Source: Polytrichum commune (taxonomy: Eukaryota; Streptophyta; Polytrichopsida; Polytrichales; Polytrichaceae). Taken from it: a stretch of 64,000 bases of DNA. The notes beneath the pieces are model-generated. The model ran no database searches and was not told the DNA's origin. It saw only the letters and a list, made by a program, of their open reading frames with translations. The DNA lies in assembly GCA_950295325.1 (NCBI GenBank), contig OX485806.1, forward strand, positions 14,014,001 to 14,078,000, written 5' to 3'. Position 1 is the first letter of the stretch, and every line of letters begins with the position of its first letter. Shown here piece by piece: positions 36,601 through 48,200 of this stretch. The translations under genes were made by a program, and so were the position numbers.

Positions 36601-37307
36601 ATCCAAGCTTTCTGCCTCAACTTTCAAGCTTTCTGAGCTAAGAGTTCGCACATGTTCTGAGCTTTCTGAAGCTTTTTGCCTCGAGTGTATGATTTCTCCT
36701 AGGTTTTCACAGGTTTCTAAGAGTTCGCACAAATTTCTCCTCCTAAGAGTTCGCACATGTTCTCACAGATTTCTCATCTAAGCTTTCTAAGAGTTCTCAC
36801 AGGTTTCACAACTCAAGAATTTCACAACTCACAAATGCTTCAACAACTCACAATGCTTACGACCACACAACAACTCTCTCACACAATTAGGGTCCAAGCC
36901 TCCAAAGTGCTTGTTTGTGATACCAACAACAAAACCTTCACTACTACGGAGTCAAAGTTGTGGCGGGAAACAATGGGAGCCCTAAACCACAAGCCCCTCT
37001 AACCCTAAACCACAAGCCAACAAGGCATAGTCTCCAAGACTCCAACTATGCATAGTATTGAAAACCTTACCTAAAAATCATATATTTGGTCGGCTGCCCG
37101 CCATGAAATTTTTTTTTCAATCGGCAATTTGCCGTGGATGCTCTAGGGCAGCTTGCCGAAATGCCGGCATTTTTTTTCCTAATCGGCCCATTTCCAGAAA
37201 CCTTCATTTTCTTCCGGAACCCCTTCCTAAACTTTCCAAATTCATTCGGAAATTCTCAAAATCAACCGGCTAGCTCGTAACTAACTGCCGGCACTACCCA
37301 TTCATTG
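33607..37307. mobile_element. hAT element inserted near the left end of Harb-1
   Basis: A hAT transposase relic occupies 34046-36272. GGGCCGTAC occurs directly before (33598-33606) and directly after (37307-37315) the proposed element, consistent with the 8-bp hAT target duplication GGCCGTAC. Imperfect terminal similarity is seen: CAGTCCGGGGAGTTC (33609 onward) against the complement of the right end, TAGTGCCGGCAGTTA, followed in both by an ACCGGCTAATT-like block. Ends are therefore good to about 15 bases. Confidence 0.7.
34046..36272 (-). pseudogene. hAT transposase (TTF zinc finger, DUF4371, hAT dimerisation), disabled
   Basis: The start ATG is at 36272 (MAKRQKSIRDAYF). A TTF/BED-like zinc finger follows (KIFCKICREKDGR ... 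DHSHSNVHQ), then the DUF4371/RNase-H region (FGIMVDESTDISATGH, VAFGSDGANSMVG, CHCVAHHTNL), then IPWLRRWQAIS and the C-terminal dimerisation part (FTATCERAFNVQNLIK). This is the ZMYM/TTF type of plant hAT. Three lesions are visible: an in-frame TAG at about 35859-35861, a one-base frameshift in a T run at about 35284-35290, and a TAA at about 35236-35238 where the family has a sense codon. It cannot make full-length transposase. Confidence 0.88.
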
Positions 37308-37771
37308 GGCCGTACTACCTCACCTGCGGCAGTTGGGGGCGCGGGAATCCTCGTTGGCCCCTGGAAGTCGGCCCTGCAAGTTCCAGGGGGCGGAGGCTGG
37401 CCCTCCTACCCCCCGGCGCCAGGCCTCGTCCTTTTCTACAGGGTGGACAGGGGAGCTGCGGGCATGCGGTCCACGGTGGCATTTTCAAAGACTCCCAACA
37501 GTCTGCAGCAGCTGCGGCCTCCTCCCTTTCGACCAGCTGCTCCCGGCTCCAGACCCTGTTCCTCACACGGCTCCAGACCATGTTCCTCACACTGCTGCAG
37601 ACCCTGTTCCTCACGAAGCTGGTTTAGGCTACCATCAAGTGCAGCTCCAAGTCCCCACCGAATTGCGGGTTTTATTTTTTATTATTTTTTAATTCCTATT
37701 TTGGTTTTGTGTGGGTTTTTTTGCTTCCTTTCAACAACTTCCTATTTTATTGTTTATTGGGTTGTGCTTTC

Positions 37772-39674
37772 CATGGAATCGCAGAAGAATGGTGGGGAAG
37801 CGGGTGGTGCCAGTGGTAGTGTTGTGACAGGTGGAGTCCCCCTTGTTGCTGTCTCTGCAATTTCTGGACAACGTCCTCCCATTCCTCCCGCACCATTCTT
37901 TCATGGCTTTCCCGGGCCGGGGAATCAATTACCGTTTCTATATTCCCATTCCTACATGCCTCCAATTCAAGGGTTTGGGTTTGGTGCTCCCGCCCAAGGC
38001 ACTCCTACCGCCACAATTGATCTCACGGGTGGTTCACCAAAACGATGCCCCCAAGATACCGTCATTGACCACTCCATGTCAACCAAGAAACGGAGAGCCC
38101 CCCGGAAGAAACTTGAAATTGTCGAATTGGACGATAGCAAAGACGATGTTGAGCTCTTGAAGAATGCTCACCATTGGAGGGACCATTGGGTCATTCACCT
38201 CATCTCGGTACGGGGGGAGATGCAAAACACATTCAACTCACCGCCAAAGCAAGGTGTGCCTCTTGAATTTCTTTTTTCCCTTTTTTTTGTACTTTCATTT
38301 TTGCTTTTGCTTCTTCGTGTGTGCATCCCAATTGCAACCTGCTTACTTGTTTCCCTCATTGCAAAAGTATGCACATCTATTGATTTCATTTGTTTCTTTT
38401 TTCACATGGAAGGTGTAATTTGTCGCCTCTAACCCTAAAAGCATTATATTCGTTAATTTGAGACGATGGTTTGGGTAGTCCTACCTAAACCATGTTGATA
38501 TGAGTTAAAATTTGGGTTCTTCATATGAACACCCGCTTCAAATTATTTGCATCTTCTGCCATTCTCCAATATCTATGTGATTTTATCCATGTTCTTATAT
38601 TTGTGACTATCTCTAAATGCCAAAAAAATCCCAAATTAACGCAGCCTGCCCTGTAACGCGTCTGTATCTGAATTCAGATTGTAATATGATCAGTATACAT
38701 AGACTGTATACTACAGCTTGTATATTCCATGTCTCTGCAGTCAATACATTCTGCCCAACACTGTAATACAGTGCATATTTTCAGGTCTGCAGACTGTAAC
38801 CATCACTTGTCTGCCTGCACATTTTATTGCTGGTGCAGGGTGTAATGTTGTCTGCCTGATTACTACATGTTGTAGCCGACTCTGCAGGCACAATATAGTC
38901 TGCAGACTGTATTTTACAATCTGCTGGTACAGACTGCGCTGCTGGCCATGACAAGTAGATTGCAACGCATTTTTTTTTTGGCGAAATTAAAACAAAATCG
39001 GTTTTTTTTTTGGATTTAGGAAATGTGCAATGTGATTTGTCGGTTGCAATTAATAGGTTCAAATTAGTCATGCTTAAAAGCTACTTGAATTTATTTAAAA
39101 TATTTTGATTTTTTCAATCTTCATATGAATGAGAAATGTTTTGATTCAACATTGTTTTGATTCGACATTGTTTAGGAATTCAAAAGGCATTCACCAAATA
39201 TTCATTCAACGTGTGCGTATTGAAATCATGGCTTGTTGTTTGTAATCTTGTGTAGGTGTGGACAATTGGTCCCGGTTGCACCTGAAACTTGTGTCCCTCT
39301 GTCCGGATTTTCCAAATGACAGCGAGGCTTGCAGGACGAAATGGAGTTCCATTTACAATGACTACAAGGAAGACAAGGCCACGAACATGCGCTCCGGATC
39401 CGAACGTTCGGAAAAATGTCGTTGATACCAACTTGTGGACGAGTTCATGTCCGACCAAACGCTTGTTGTGTCACATGCACACGCGGGTGCAACAGATCCA
39501 GATGGTCCTAAAGCCGCAAGCGCATTATTCACCATCGGCACGGTACACAAGAGTGGTGAGAGCACATCGAAATCTCCCGAGCCTAAGCGTAAGGATGACA
39601 TTTTTCTAGAGCGATGCCTTGGTAGAATTGAGGAGAATAGCAAGAATCTTATGGATAATTTGAAGGCAACATGA
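37772..39674 (+). pseudogene. Harb-1 ORF2 (SANT/Myb-like partner), one nonsense codon
   Basis: Exon 1 begins with ATG at 37772 (MESQKNGGEAGG), has a Pro-rich region, a basic patch (TKKRRAPRKKLE) and the typical WRDHWVIHLISVRGEM...NSPPKQ motif, ending about 38251 at AAG/GTGTGC. Exon 2 starts after TTGTGTAG at about 39254 (VDNWSRLHLKLVSLCPDF, then RTKWSSIYNDYKED) and runs to TGA at 39672-39674. A TGA at 39421-39423 interrupts SEKCR-YQLVDEFM where the family usually has Trp. Otherwise frame is kept, so decay is light. Confidence 0.8.
38640..38960. repeat. CTGCAGACTGTA-rich tract in the Harb-1 ORF2 intron
   Basis: Short words CTGCAG, AGACTGTA, TCTGCCTG, CTGTAATAC and their complements recur irregularly over about 320 bases. 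Similar in texture to the tract at 1340-1680 in Harb-0. Confidence 0.5.
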
Positions 39675-39746
39675 AAATGACTTTATTGATGAGCATGCAA
39701 CAAACAATGTAAAAACTAGTAGAAAAGCTTTAAAAACATATTATCC

Positions 39747-41156
39747 CTATTCCTCGTCATCGATGAAAATTTGTGCAATGCACGCCTTTGTCTTTGTCAT
39801 CCAAAGACTCCTTACAATGCTATTCCGTCTTGCCGATAACTCTTTGAATGATTTTCCGGTAATGCTCATTGTAATTTCAAATGCCATAGCGTCTTCTTGC
39901 TTTATGTATTATAGAGTTTCTCTTTATTGGTCATCTATGCCGGCCAAACCCTACAATGTCAAGTTTACCACAGCCATTCGCTCGCGCATGGTTGAGCCCG
40001 GTTGTTTTGGTATTGCCAGTCCGTTGTGCACCTCCTCCGTGGTCTCCCGCATCCATTCTTTTCTCCAAAAGGTGTCCCCGAAAATTGTGCACATGTTGTG
40101 GAGGACCAAACACGTGGAAACCAAGTCGGGCACATTCGTTAAATACACATCCACTCTCTTCAAGAGAATTCGCCATCTACCTTTGAACATGCCGAATGCT
40201 CGTTCCACGCACATGCGTGTAGAACTTTGGACAAAGTTCCAATGATATTTCTCGCGTGAAATACCGTCTTTGTGGCCCTTAAAGGAAACCAACATCCAAG
40301 GTCGACATGGGTACGCAACATCGCCAACCAAAGTATATGGCGAGAGCTTGTCTGACTCGCAGTACTGGCCGATTGCAGTCCTACCCCACAGGTTAGCATC
40401 GTGCATCGAACCCGCCCATCCTAAGTCGAAATCCTAAAACAAACATTTGGCTGATACAACGTCCTGCAAAAGGATTGAATGGAATCCTTTGCGGTTGTAA
40501 TAATCTGGAGCATGTAGTCGGGGTGCAACAATGGGTATGTGAGAGCCATCTATTGCACCCACCACATAGGGGATCTGGTGCAAGTCTTTAAATTCATGTG
40601 CATATTTTTCCATAGTGGAAGGAGAAGGTCAGTTGATGAATTTCCTTAGCAAATTTTTTTTATGACACCACAAAATTGGGAGATGATTAGTTGACTAGAA
40701 GACATGGCAATTTTGTACAAATCGGCAATGCACTGCCTATAATTACATGTGGCCAATCTAGTAATTGATACAACAACTTTCACCTGAACAGGAATGGCCA
40801 AACGCATGACCGTGTCTCGTCTCTGCAAGTCGGGTACGAGAGCACTATACAAGTACTCAAAAGTCGAGACGTCCATACGCATGCGCCCTTTGAACTTCCT
40901 CGCATTGAATAAACCCAACAAGTTATGGTCGAAGAAACTTGTTTTAAACAACCCTCGATCATGAGCCCATAAACGTCGTTGTTGTCTCCCACTCCACAAC
41001 TTCAACCCGTGCATTGCAAGTGTCAAACCTAATTGTTGCCAGTGCCACAATAAAACCGCCTCCCGCCTCCTTGTCTCTCGAAATACACTCTAGAATGGCG
41101 AACAAAGAGAGCTGAAAAATTAGCAAAATGCAGAACCTATGGACATCGGGGTCCAT
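39747..41156 (-). pseudogene. Harb-1 transposase, disabled
   Basis: Reading the minus strand from about 41156, Harbinger blocks appear in order but in shifting frames: RRDTVMRLAIPVQVKVVVSI, a block reading PYVVGAIDGSHIPIVAP near 40530-40590, then GDVAYPCRPWML, RMCVERAFGMFKGRWRILLK and CLVLHNMC, with a terminal AQIFIDDEE and stop at 39747-39749. Lesions include an in-frame TAG at 40434-40436 just before DFDLGWAGSMHDAN and frame changes near 40640 and 39950. The key D and E motifs survive, so decay is moderate. Confidence 0.85.
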
Positions 41157-41690
41157 GTTGGCAACAACCCTAGAAAAAATCTATCAAGAAATTGTGGTGA
41201 TATATCCTAAACCGTAAACCTTGAGGAGGCTTGTGGAAAGAGAATGCAAGGTTATGGAATGATGAAGCCCCTGGTCTGCTCTGCTCCCGGCCCCTGGTCT
41301 GCAGAGACCGGGAAGCTTCCCCGCAGGTCCCATAAACCGGCCCTGTCATATTTCCCTCTCCCGGCCGTGAGGCTCCTGGTACCCCTGCCGGCTAGGGTCC
41401 GGCCTACTTTGCTAGGCTTAAGGCTAGCCTTTCGCCGGTGGAGCCCTGCCGCAGGTGTGGCTAGCCCCTAAGATTATAACGGGGGCCAATTTTCCCATAT
41501 GTAAAGGCCCTCGGGCCAAGAAGTCAAACCGATTAAATAAATTTAGCAAAATTTTAGTCCCTCTTTATTTATTTTCATTGTCATTTGTACAGGATGGAAT
41601 GAACATAGACGGAAGATTTTAGTTGCTCTTGTGTTCTTCATGGGCGTACGACATGTTATGGCGGTTGTTGCAATTTTGTAAAAAATTGCT

Positions 41691-42898
41691 TTGTATGAAC
41701 ATTATGTTGCCATGACAATGGTGTTTGCTACGATGATTGTGGAGAGTAGTTTGTCTAGGAGGACACGGAGTATCTGGATGTATGACCGGAGTATTATTTT
41801 TGCGGACAGATTGTTATTTGGATGTTATTCGGTTAAGTTATTCAAACAACATACAAGGTTACTTCCCGAAACTTTTGATTATTTATACGGTGTCTTATCT
41901 CCATCATTAAGTCGTAAGGATACAAATTTCAGAGCATCTATTCTTCTTAGAAACCGGATTGTTCTTTATTTGAATAGACTTAGTAGTGGTAATTCATTAT
42001 GCGGTTGTGCTGAAAGTTATGGAATTCATGAAAGTACTGCTTCTATCATTATAAGGGAGTTTTGTGCAGCAATTGAGAAACATTTAAAACCAGTAGTAAT
42101 TGAAAAACAATCTAAAGCTACATTGAATAGAATTGCAACCGAGTTTGAGGAGCTTAGGGAATTACCTTATTTAATAGGAGCGGTTGATGATAGTCATATA
42201 CCTATTATTGCTCCTCCTATAGATCCTACTTCATATTATTGTAGAAAATGTTTCTATTCAACTCTACTTCAAGGTGTAGTGGATAGCAAATGTAGGTTTT
42301 AGAATTATGATTTTGGATGGGTTGGGCGCTACCATGATTAGACTTTGTTCCAAAATTCTGATATTGGGAAAAAATGATGAAATGTGAACTATTGCCTTAC
42401 AAACTTATGGGTGATGTTGCTTATCCAATGAGACCATAGTTCTACTCTCATTTTAAAGGTGGAAAAGATGGATTACTTAGAGCAAAGGCACATTGGAATT
42501 TTATCCAATCATAAACAACAATGGTGGTAGAAAAAACTTTTGACGTATTAAAAGGGAGGTGGAGGATACAATTGAAAATAATTGACATGCCTCTCCAACA
42601 TGTACCTAAATTGGTTACTACTTGCATTTTTCTTCACAACTTGTGTATAATACACCGAGACAAATTTGATAATGAATGGACAAAAGAAGGAGAAAGAATC
42701 ATGCATGGAGAGAGTACAAATCAACTTAGACATCTAGAAAATGTAGATATATTTATGGCGGCTACACAAGCTACAAAAAATATGAGAAAATATCTAAAAA
42801 TTGACGAGGTTGAATCAGAATCTATGCAAATTGAAGACCTTGAAGAAACTGTGATAAATGTAAGAGAAGATGAAAATGAGAGTGTGAAGGTTGTATAA
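41691..42898 (+). pseudogene. Harb-2 transposase, disabled
   Basis: Blocks in order: RLLPETFDYLYGVLSPSLSR, NRIVLYLNRLSSG, LPYLIGAVDDSHIPIIAPP, stop, NYDFGWVGRYHD, KLMGDVAYPMRP, AHWNFIQS, VVEKTFDVLKGRWRIQLK, CIFLHNLC, and an acidic C-terminus ending at 42896-42898. TAG codons at 42300-42302, 42339-42341 and 42437-42439 each sit where the family usually has Trp; a TAA lies near 42510 and a frame change between 42345 and 42400. The catalytic Glu context VVEKTF departs from the usual VERAF. The frame stays open upstream of 41691, so the true start is unclear. Confidence 0.85.
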
Positions 42899-43058
42899 AC
42901 AAAAAAGACAAAGAAGTTAGGATAAAAAATTTGTTGGTGCAAGCAACACAAACACATGAATTACTAGCTCAATATTTTTGGGAAGCGCATTTGAGGATGG
43001 AGGGTAAAATTCTCTTCCCTCGTGATCATGATGCATCTGATTCGAAAGATGATTAATT

Positions 43059-44266
43059 CTAAAGTTTGTCTATAAGCCTATCCATCTGTCGGTCTATCAT
43101 CTCTAATAAAGTATTGGTTTTCTCAAAATTATTTACCATGACTGAACTGTTTTCGGCCATTTGTGCGAAAACTCCATGGCATCTTCTTGAAAATTCTTCT
43201 TGTCCACCTTGATTGTTGAATTTGGAGTCGTTGTCATAGCTGGAATTGGAGTGTCATTTGAATACAAATCATTATCATTGTATGTGGTATTGTCTTTGAC
43301 ACTAACCGAATCACTAGTGGATGTCGTCACATGCTTCATTACGGTTCCAATTTGATGTCATTATTGATCAAAAGAATAATAAAACTTACAAGGGTGACAA
43401 TCTGATCCTGAAATTACATTTGTCAGCTTATCTTCTTTGCATAACTTGTACAAGGTATTGAAATTTTTTTGCAACCCTCGGAAGTTCGGTTCAATCTAGG
43501 AATTACTGCAATCAAACGAGCATGCAATTTCAACCATGTATCCACCCCTGCACATAACACGGGAGCATCATAAGGGCGATAAATTACAAAGTTGATTCTA
43601 GTTTAATTACTACATATGGGATGAAGTAAACATGGTGGAAAACAATGTAGAATTGGTAGTACGAGGTATACCTTGCCTCGCGCGCCCGAGGTGGAAGGAT
43701 GAAACCTTAGCATCCACAACTTGCTCTCCCAAGGCTTGCCCCAAGCATTAGGGGGGAAAGGGGGGGCTTGGGGGCGAGAGGTGAAGGTCTTTAGAAAGGC
43801 CAAATTGGCCAAATCTGAAATCTAAATTTTTTTTTCAAAAAATTTAGGTTTGCAAAAATCTTACTTTGTTTTTTTGCGTTCTTAAAAAATTCAGGTTCCA
43901 TCTCACCGCGCATTGCAATCATTGTCTTCACGTCACGATCCTTCCAATTCTTTGAGCTGAATTCTTCATCTTCTTCCACCTCCTTCACGTTTTTTTTTCG
44001 AGGTTTTTTTGAAGTTGTGACTTTTTTTCTTCTTTCGGTGCTACTGGAGGTATAATCTGTACATCCTCATCCCCAATCTCTTCCGTAGCCTTTCTCTTCA
44101 ATTTACTTGCACACATGTCCATAATCAACGGAGGCGGAGGAGGAATATGATTTCCACAAGGTGGTTGAAAAAATTCGGGAACCCCTACACTACCTCCATG
44201 TTCTTGTAAAGGAGCTCGATAGGGTTGGAAAGCATGAGCTTGAGCACTTTGATACCTTTGCATCAC
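43059..44266 (-). pseudogene. Harb-2 ORF2 (SANT/Myb-like partner), disabled
   Basis: Read on the minus strand: MMQRYQSAQAHAFQPYRAPL, a Pro-rich stretch, a basic/acidic patch (KLKRKATEEIGDEDVQIIPP), a frameshift in an A-run at about 43990-44000, then WKDRDVKTMIAMRGEMEPEF and KNAKKQ, an intron, then VDTWLKLHARLIAVIPRLNR near 43500-43560 with further frame breaks, and a C-terminal heptad-like end (LLEMIDRQMDRLIDKL) with its stop at 43059-43061. Same order as the partner proteins of Harb-0 and Harb-1, but the most decayed of the three. Confidence 0.75.
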
Positions 44267-44785
44267 CTCATATACTTCACTAGAATTTCATCCACTCCTC
44301 TCTAAAGACCCCTTCATGCTAACCTTAGATACGGTAGCAACAATCTTGCAAGCGCAAAAAAAATTCAACAAGAAAAGCTCTAAGGAAAAAAGAAAAAAAA
44401 GACAGAGATAGAGAGAGAGCGAGAGAGGAGAGGATGAAGTCACGATGAACCATAAGAGCCGTTCAGATTTCCACATAATCCAACGGCGTTGTTTTGCTGA
44501 AAAAATAAAAAATTTATTGGAAAAAATATTTTTTTATTAAAATCTGACATTGGCCCCTAGGCCATGAATTGGCCTTCCATTTTCGGTGCACCCATTTGAG
44601 TGAGCTCGGGCCGTGTCAGACCATCTATTTTTTAATTAAAAAATTCATACCACCAAATCGGCCCGGCTTCTAGGTGTAAAGGGGTTGGGGCCGATTTTAG
44701 CCTTTTGGCCAATCACAAGTGAGGATTTCAAGCCTCTTATACAACGAATTGGCCCGGCCTCTAGGTGTAAAGGGGCCCTAACTTA

Positions 44786-45283
44786 GGGCCACTTTACACA
44801 CGAGACCGAGAGCCCGTGACCGGTACACTTCAAGCACTCTCATTGGTGGAAAAGGCGGAGCCGGTCCAAGTTCGCTTCACACTACGCTTGAGGGACCCAT
44901 GGAGTATGTGAATGCAAGATGGATGTAAAGTCTACATACATGGATTCCTACAAGGCATCAAATGGATCATGTTTCATGGTCACTTGGAATGTTTTAAAAA
45001 CCACCTCTTGGAGGTAGGCCTAACACAAAACTGGGAGACCATGGCACTCTGAATGCTCACAACCGTTGATTTATTCTCTTTTATCATGTGCAAGGACCCG
45101 CATGAATAAAAATTCATTGAAATAGCATTGGGTTGAGGCCCCGGTCACATATGACTTCACATTACACTTGAGAATTCGTGACCACACTATATGATTTTGG
45201 AGGTGTCTTGAGACGGCCTTTGGACTCTCTTTTGGGCTCTCACAATTTCATGGTCACAACTCTTGGCTTGTGTGAAGTGACCC
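44786..45283. mobile_element. MITE-A copy 2, TSD TTA
   Basis: A 498-base element beginning GGGCCACTTTACACACGAG and ending CTTGTGTGAAGTGACCC, flanked by TTA at 44783-44785 and 45284-45286. It starts only 8 bases after the right end of Harb-2. Same orientation as copy 1. Confidence 0.9.
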
Positions 45284-45286
45284 TTA

Positions 45287-48200
45287 ATGTAGATTCGTCT
45301 TTAATGGTTATTTTTTTAGATTGGTCCACTTCTGTTAAGATGATGTAAGGTCGAGGCATCTATAACCAATAAAATAAGAGAGTTTGCATCTGTTTAGGAG
45401 GAGTAATAGTGTGGAATCGTTTTTCTTGCAAAGAGGAATGAATTCTAAGGAGAATGTAAATAAATAAAACGGTGAATATGGAAATTGCTATAAAGTTTGA
45501 AATGGTAAAGTTAGGTAACACATAGTTGATTTAAAGGTTCACCCATAACCACTCAACTCAATGTTAATGTTTGGCTACAATAGTAGTCAAAACTCTCATG
45601 AGGATACTCGATCACAAGCCACCACCACCTAACTTGAACTCCATTCACCTAAAAATAATAAATCTCATCCATGTTGGCATTACATGACCCTCGTGAGTAA
45701 TGAAATGGACATGGTCGACTCTGGATGCCTTGACCTTAACACGCAATTAAGGTAAAGGGTGTTAGAGCCAACAACCTAGAATTTTACATAATAAGTACAT
45801 CTTGATTATGAGAATGTTCACTATGTGAACAATAAGGCCCCCCACAATTACAAGTGACAACACAATTTTCAATTCAAAAGTTTGTATTTATTTCAATATT
45901 GTGTGTGTGTGTGTGGGGGGGGGGGACAAAGACTTGCAATACACCCAGTCTTTTTTGTCTACCTAGGAATGAATTTTTGATTCAAACAACTACCATGTTC
46001 ATGCCAAATACCTCAAGGTATTTGATATATTTGGCACATGGTTTAAGGTGTTGCTACCTAAAGGTAGATGACCCATTTTCAACTAGTTCACCAATTTAGC
46101 ATATCCGTGGTTTAAGTATAATCAGAGAAAATTTCCCCAAGTAGAGAAATAAAAATTAAAAATTGATCCATACCATGACATGACATGACATGACATCATT
46201 GATTAGAGATTGATATTGTGCTACATAAAAATGAGTTGGCCTAAGCTGTGAAAATGGGGTGGTGGTCATGAATGGGTAAGCTACCTTACTACAAGATGGT
46301 TAGCAAAACCAAATCGAGTTCAGAGCCATTTTCTTGCCAGAGCCACTTCCCTCATAATTTTCAAAGCTCATATGAATATTTTATTCATTGTCAAAGTGAA
46401 GATGCTCATGCTCATAAGTGGTCAGTCATGTTGACTATTGAGCCTAGAAAAGTTATCATATTTTGAGCACATAATCCAATTCCTTTCAAACACATGTATT
46501 TCTGGTATCCATTCTTGGAGCCACACCCAACTATATACTACTCAACTATAGATGTCCAATTCAGATAAGTAACATAAGTAGGCATGTTAATCTTACCATA
46601 GAGTGTTGTTTGGTTCAACACTTGGAGTGTTGATAGCTACACCCTACACCCTAAATTCTTTACCTATATTTGATTGGTGTATGGTTTGGTGAGGATCACA
46701 AAACAAATACCATAATGTAGACATGTACCATAATGTATCAAAATTTCTCAACCTTTAAATTGATATACCTTATTACGTGCAGTGCCCACATGAGTAGGAT
46801 GGTCATGAAATAGCATTCGGTTGAAGACCCGGGCATGTACATTACACTTGAAGGCCCAAGGCCACACAAAATTCAATTTCAATTGTCCGTGGATCTATGT
46901 TCTTGGTTGATTTTGCTCACAATTACATGGTCATGGCCCATTGGCGGCTCAAACCCAAGGCTTTGACTTGGATTCCATGGGAACTTCGAGGTCAAGCCGC
47001 CCAAGGATGGGTGACCTTTCTAGCACTTGATTTCCAATGCACCCTACCACCTATGATCCACTCAATCTTAGTGAGGACTATCTTGGTGAACTAAATATTT
47101 TCAACGTGGAAACCTAGAGGCTTGCCGGAGGGGGGGGGGGGGGAGGGGGAGAGACATGTGTTGTCAGCTTGTCCATGGATGTTAAGGTATTCACCTCCAA
47201 AGTAGGTAGTAGTTGTCAGAGGCCCTCTAACTCTTGTAGTGCTCATTATGAGATGACATATAGACTCAAGGGTTGTTGTACACAAGAAGCCAAGGCCAAT
47301 CTGAGGCACTTACATGCGTATTCCTTGTATGTGATTCGTTTAACCCATTAAGCCAACACCAAGGCCTTTACATGATGGAGTCAAGGCCATTCCCTTTAAA
47401 TTTGTATTCTTATGATGTTAAATCATAATCTAGCGCACTAAAGACAAAATTGGACATTACCTTGGAGAAGAGAATTGGATCAGACCAAAATGGAAAGCCA
47501 ATTTGCTTCCTTGGGGCCATGTTAGAGCTTCCTCCCTTCTTGGCATGAGTCAACATTTTGTGTGAAACCGCCCTTACACCAACTTGAAAATGAAGCAACA
47601 CCAATATTCATGCCAATGCCAACATCGGAGTTGTCTTTTTTTCTCGGTCATGGCCCTTGACCATAAGGTGGACGTGCTCAAACCGAACATAGCAATAATC
47701 AAGACACCTATGTTTGAGTGGTACGTGGTTAGGTGTGAATCTAAGAACGGACATTAAAAAAAAAAAAAATGTGTTTAAAAAGATTGGACCACATGCTCAA
47801 AATATGCTAACCGTTCTAGGTTTGATAATCAACATGCTTGTGGGAACCTATATGACCACTTAATGAGCATGAGAATCTTCACTTTGACAATGAATGAGAT
47901 ATTCATAAAGAACTCCAAAAACTACAAGGCAAATGGTGCAATTTGGTTTCACTAATCATCTCACATTAATTGCGTGTTTAATACCCTATAAGAGGTGGGT
48001 GTAAAGAGAAAAGTATCCATATAAGGCATATCTACCTTAAGATAGATGGGTCTTGAAAGGTTACTTTCTAGACTAGCCTGCTCTTTTAGGATATGAAACA
48101 TGTGAATAGTTCAAGATGGCTAGCAATTCCAAATCAAAGCCATAGTCACTTTCCTCATGATTTTTGGAGGGCATATAAATATCTTATTCATTATCAAAAG

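Larger units (their letters stand above)
33541..41468. mobile_element. Harb-1: PIF/Harbinger inserted in Harb-2, TSD TAA
   Basis: Ends GGGGTACCACACCCCCGGCA (left) and, as complement of the right, GGGGCTAGCCACACCTGCGG; both continue into GGCAGG or CAGG. TAA at 33538-33540 and 41469-41471 is the target duplication. Excluding the hAT insertion, the element is about 4.2 kb. It holds a partner-ORF relic (37772-39674, +) tail-to-tail with a transposase relic (39747-41156, -), the same layout as Harb-0. The flanks (cattataa / gattataac) belong to Harb-2. Confidence 0.88.
33435..44778. mobile_element. Harb-2: outer PIF/Harbinger element of the nest
   Basis: Left end GGGCCGCTTTACACCTAGAG... at 33435 and right end (complement) GGGCCCCTTTACACCTAGAG... 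at 44778 form a 32-base TIR with one mismatch. Extra diverged TIR-like copies lie just outside the left end (about 33394) and just inside the right end (about 44661-44690). Removing the inner Harb-1 leaves about 3.4 kb, a normal Harbinger size, with a transposase relic at 41691-42898 (+) and a partner-ORF relic at 43059-44266 (-). Flanking triplets are CTT on the left and TAA on the right, so the target duplication is not preserved or the left edge has changed. Confidence 0.85.

Noticed and set aside
38718-38965. Cys-rich ORFs on both strands
   Set aside because: They come from the CTGCAG/ACTGTA-rich intron tract of Harb-1 and are composition artefacts.
33435-44778. LTR retrotransposon as an explanation for the repeat nest
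   Set aside because: Ends are inverted and not direct, target duplications are 3 and 8 bases, and the proteins are Harbinger and hAT transposases; no reverse transcriptase or integrase motifs were seen.
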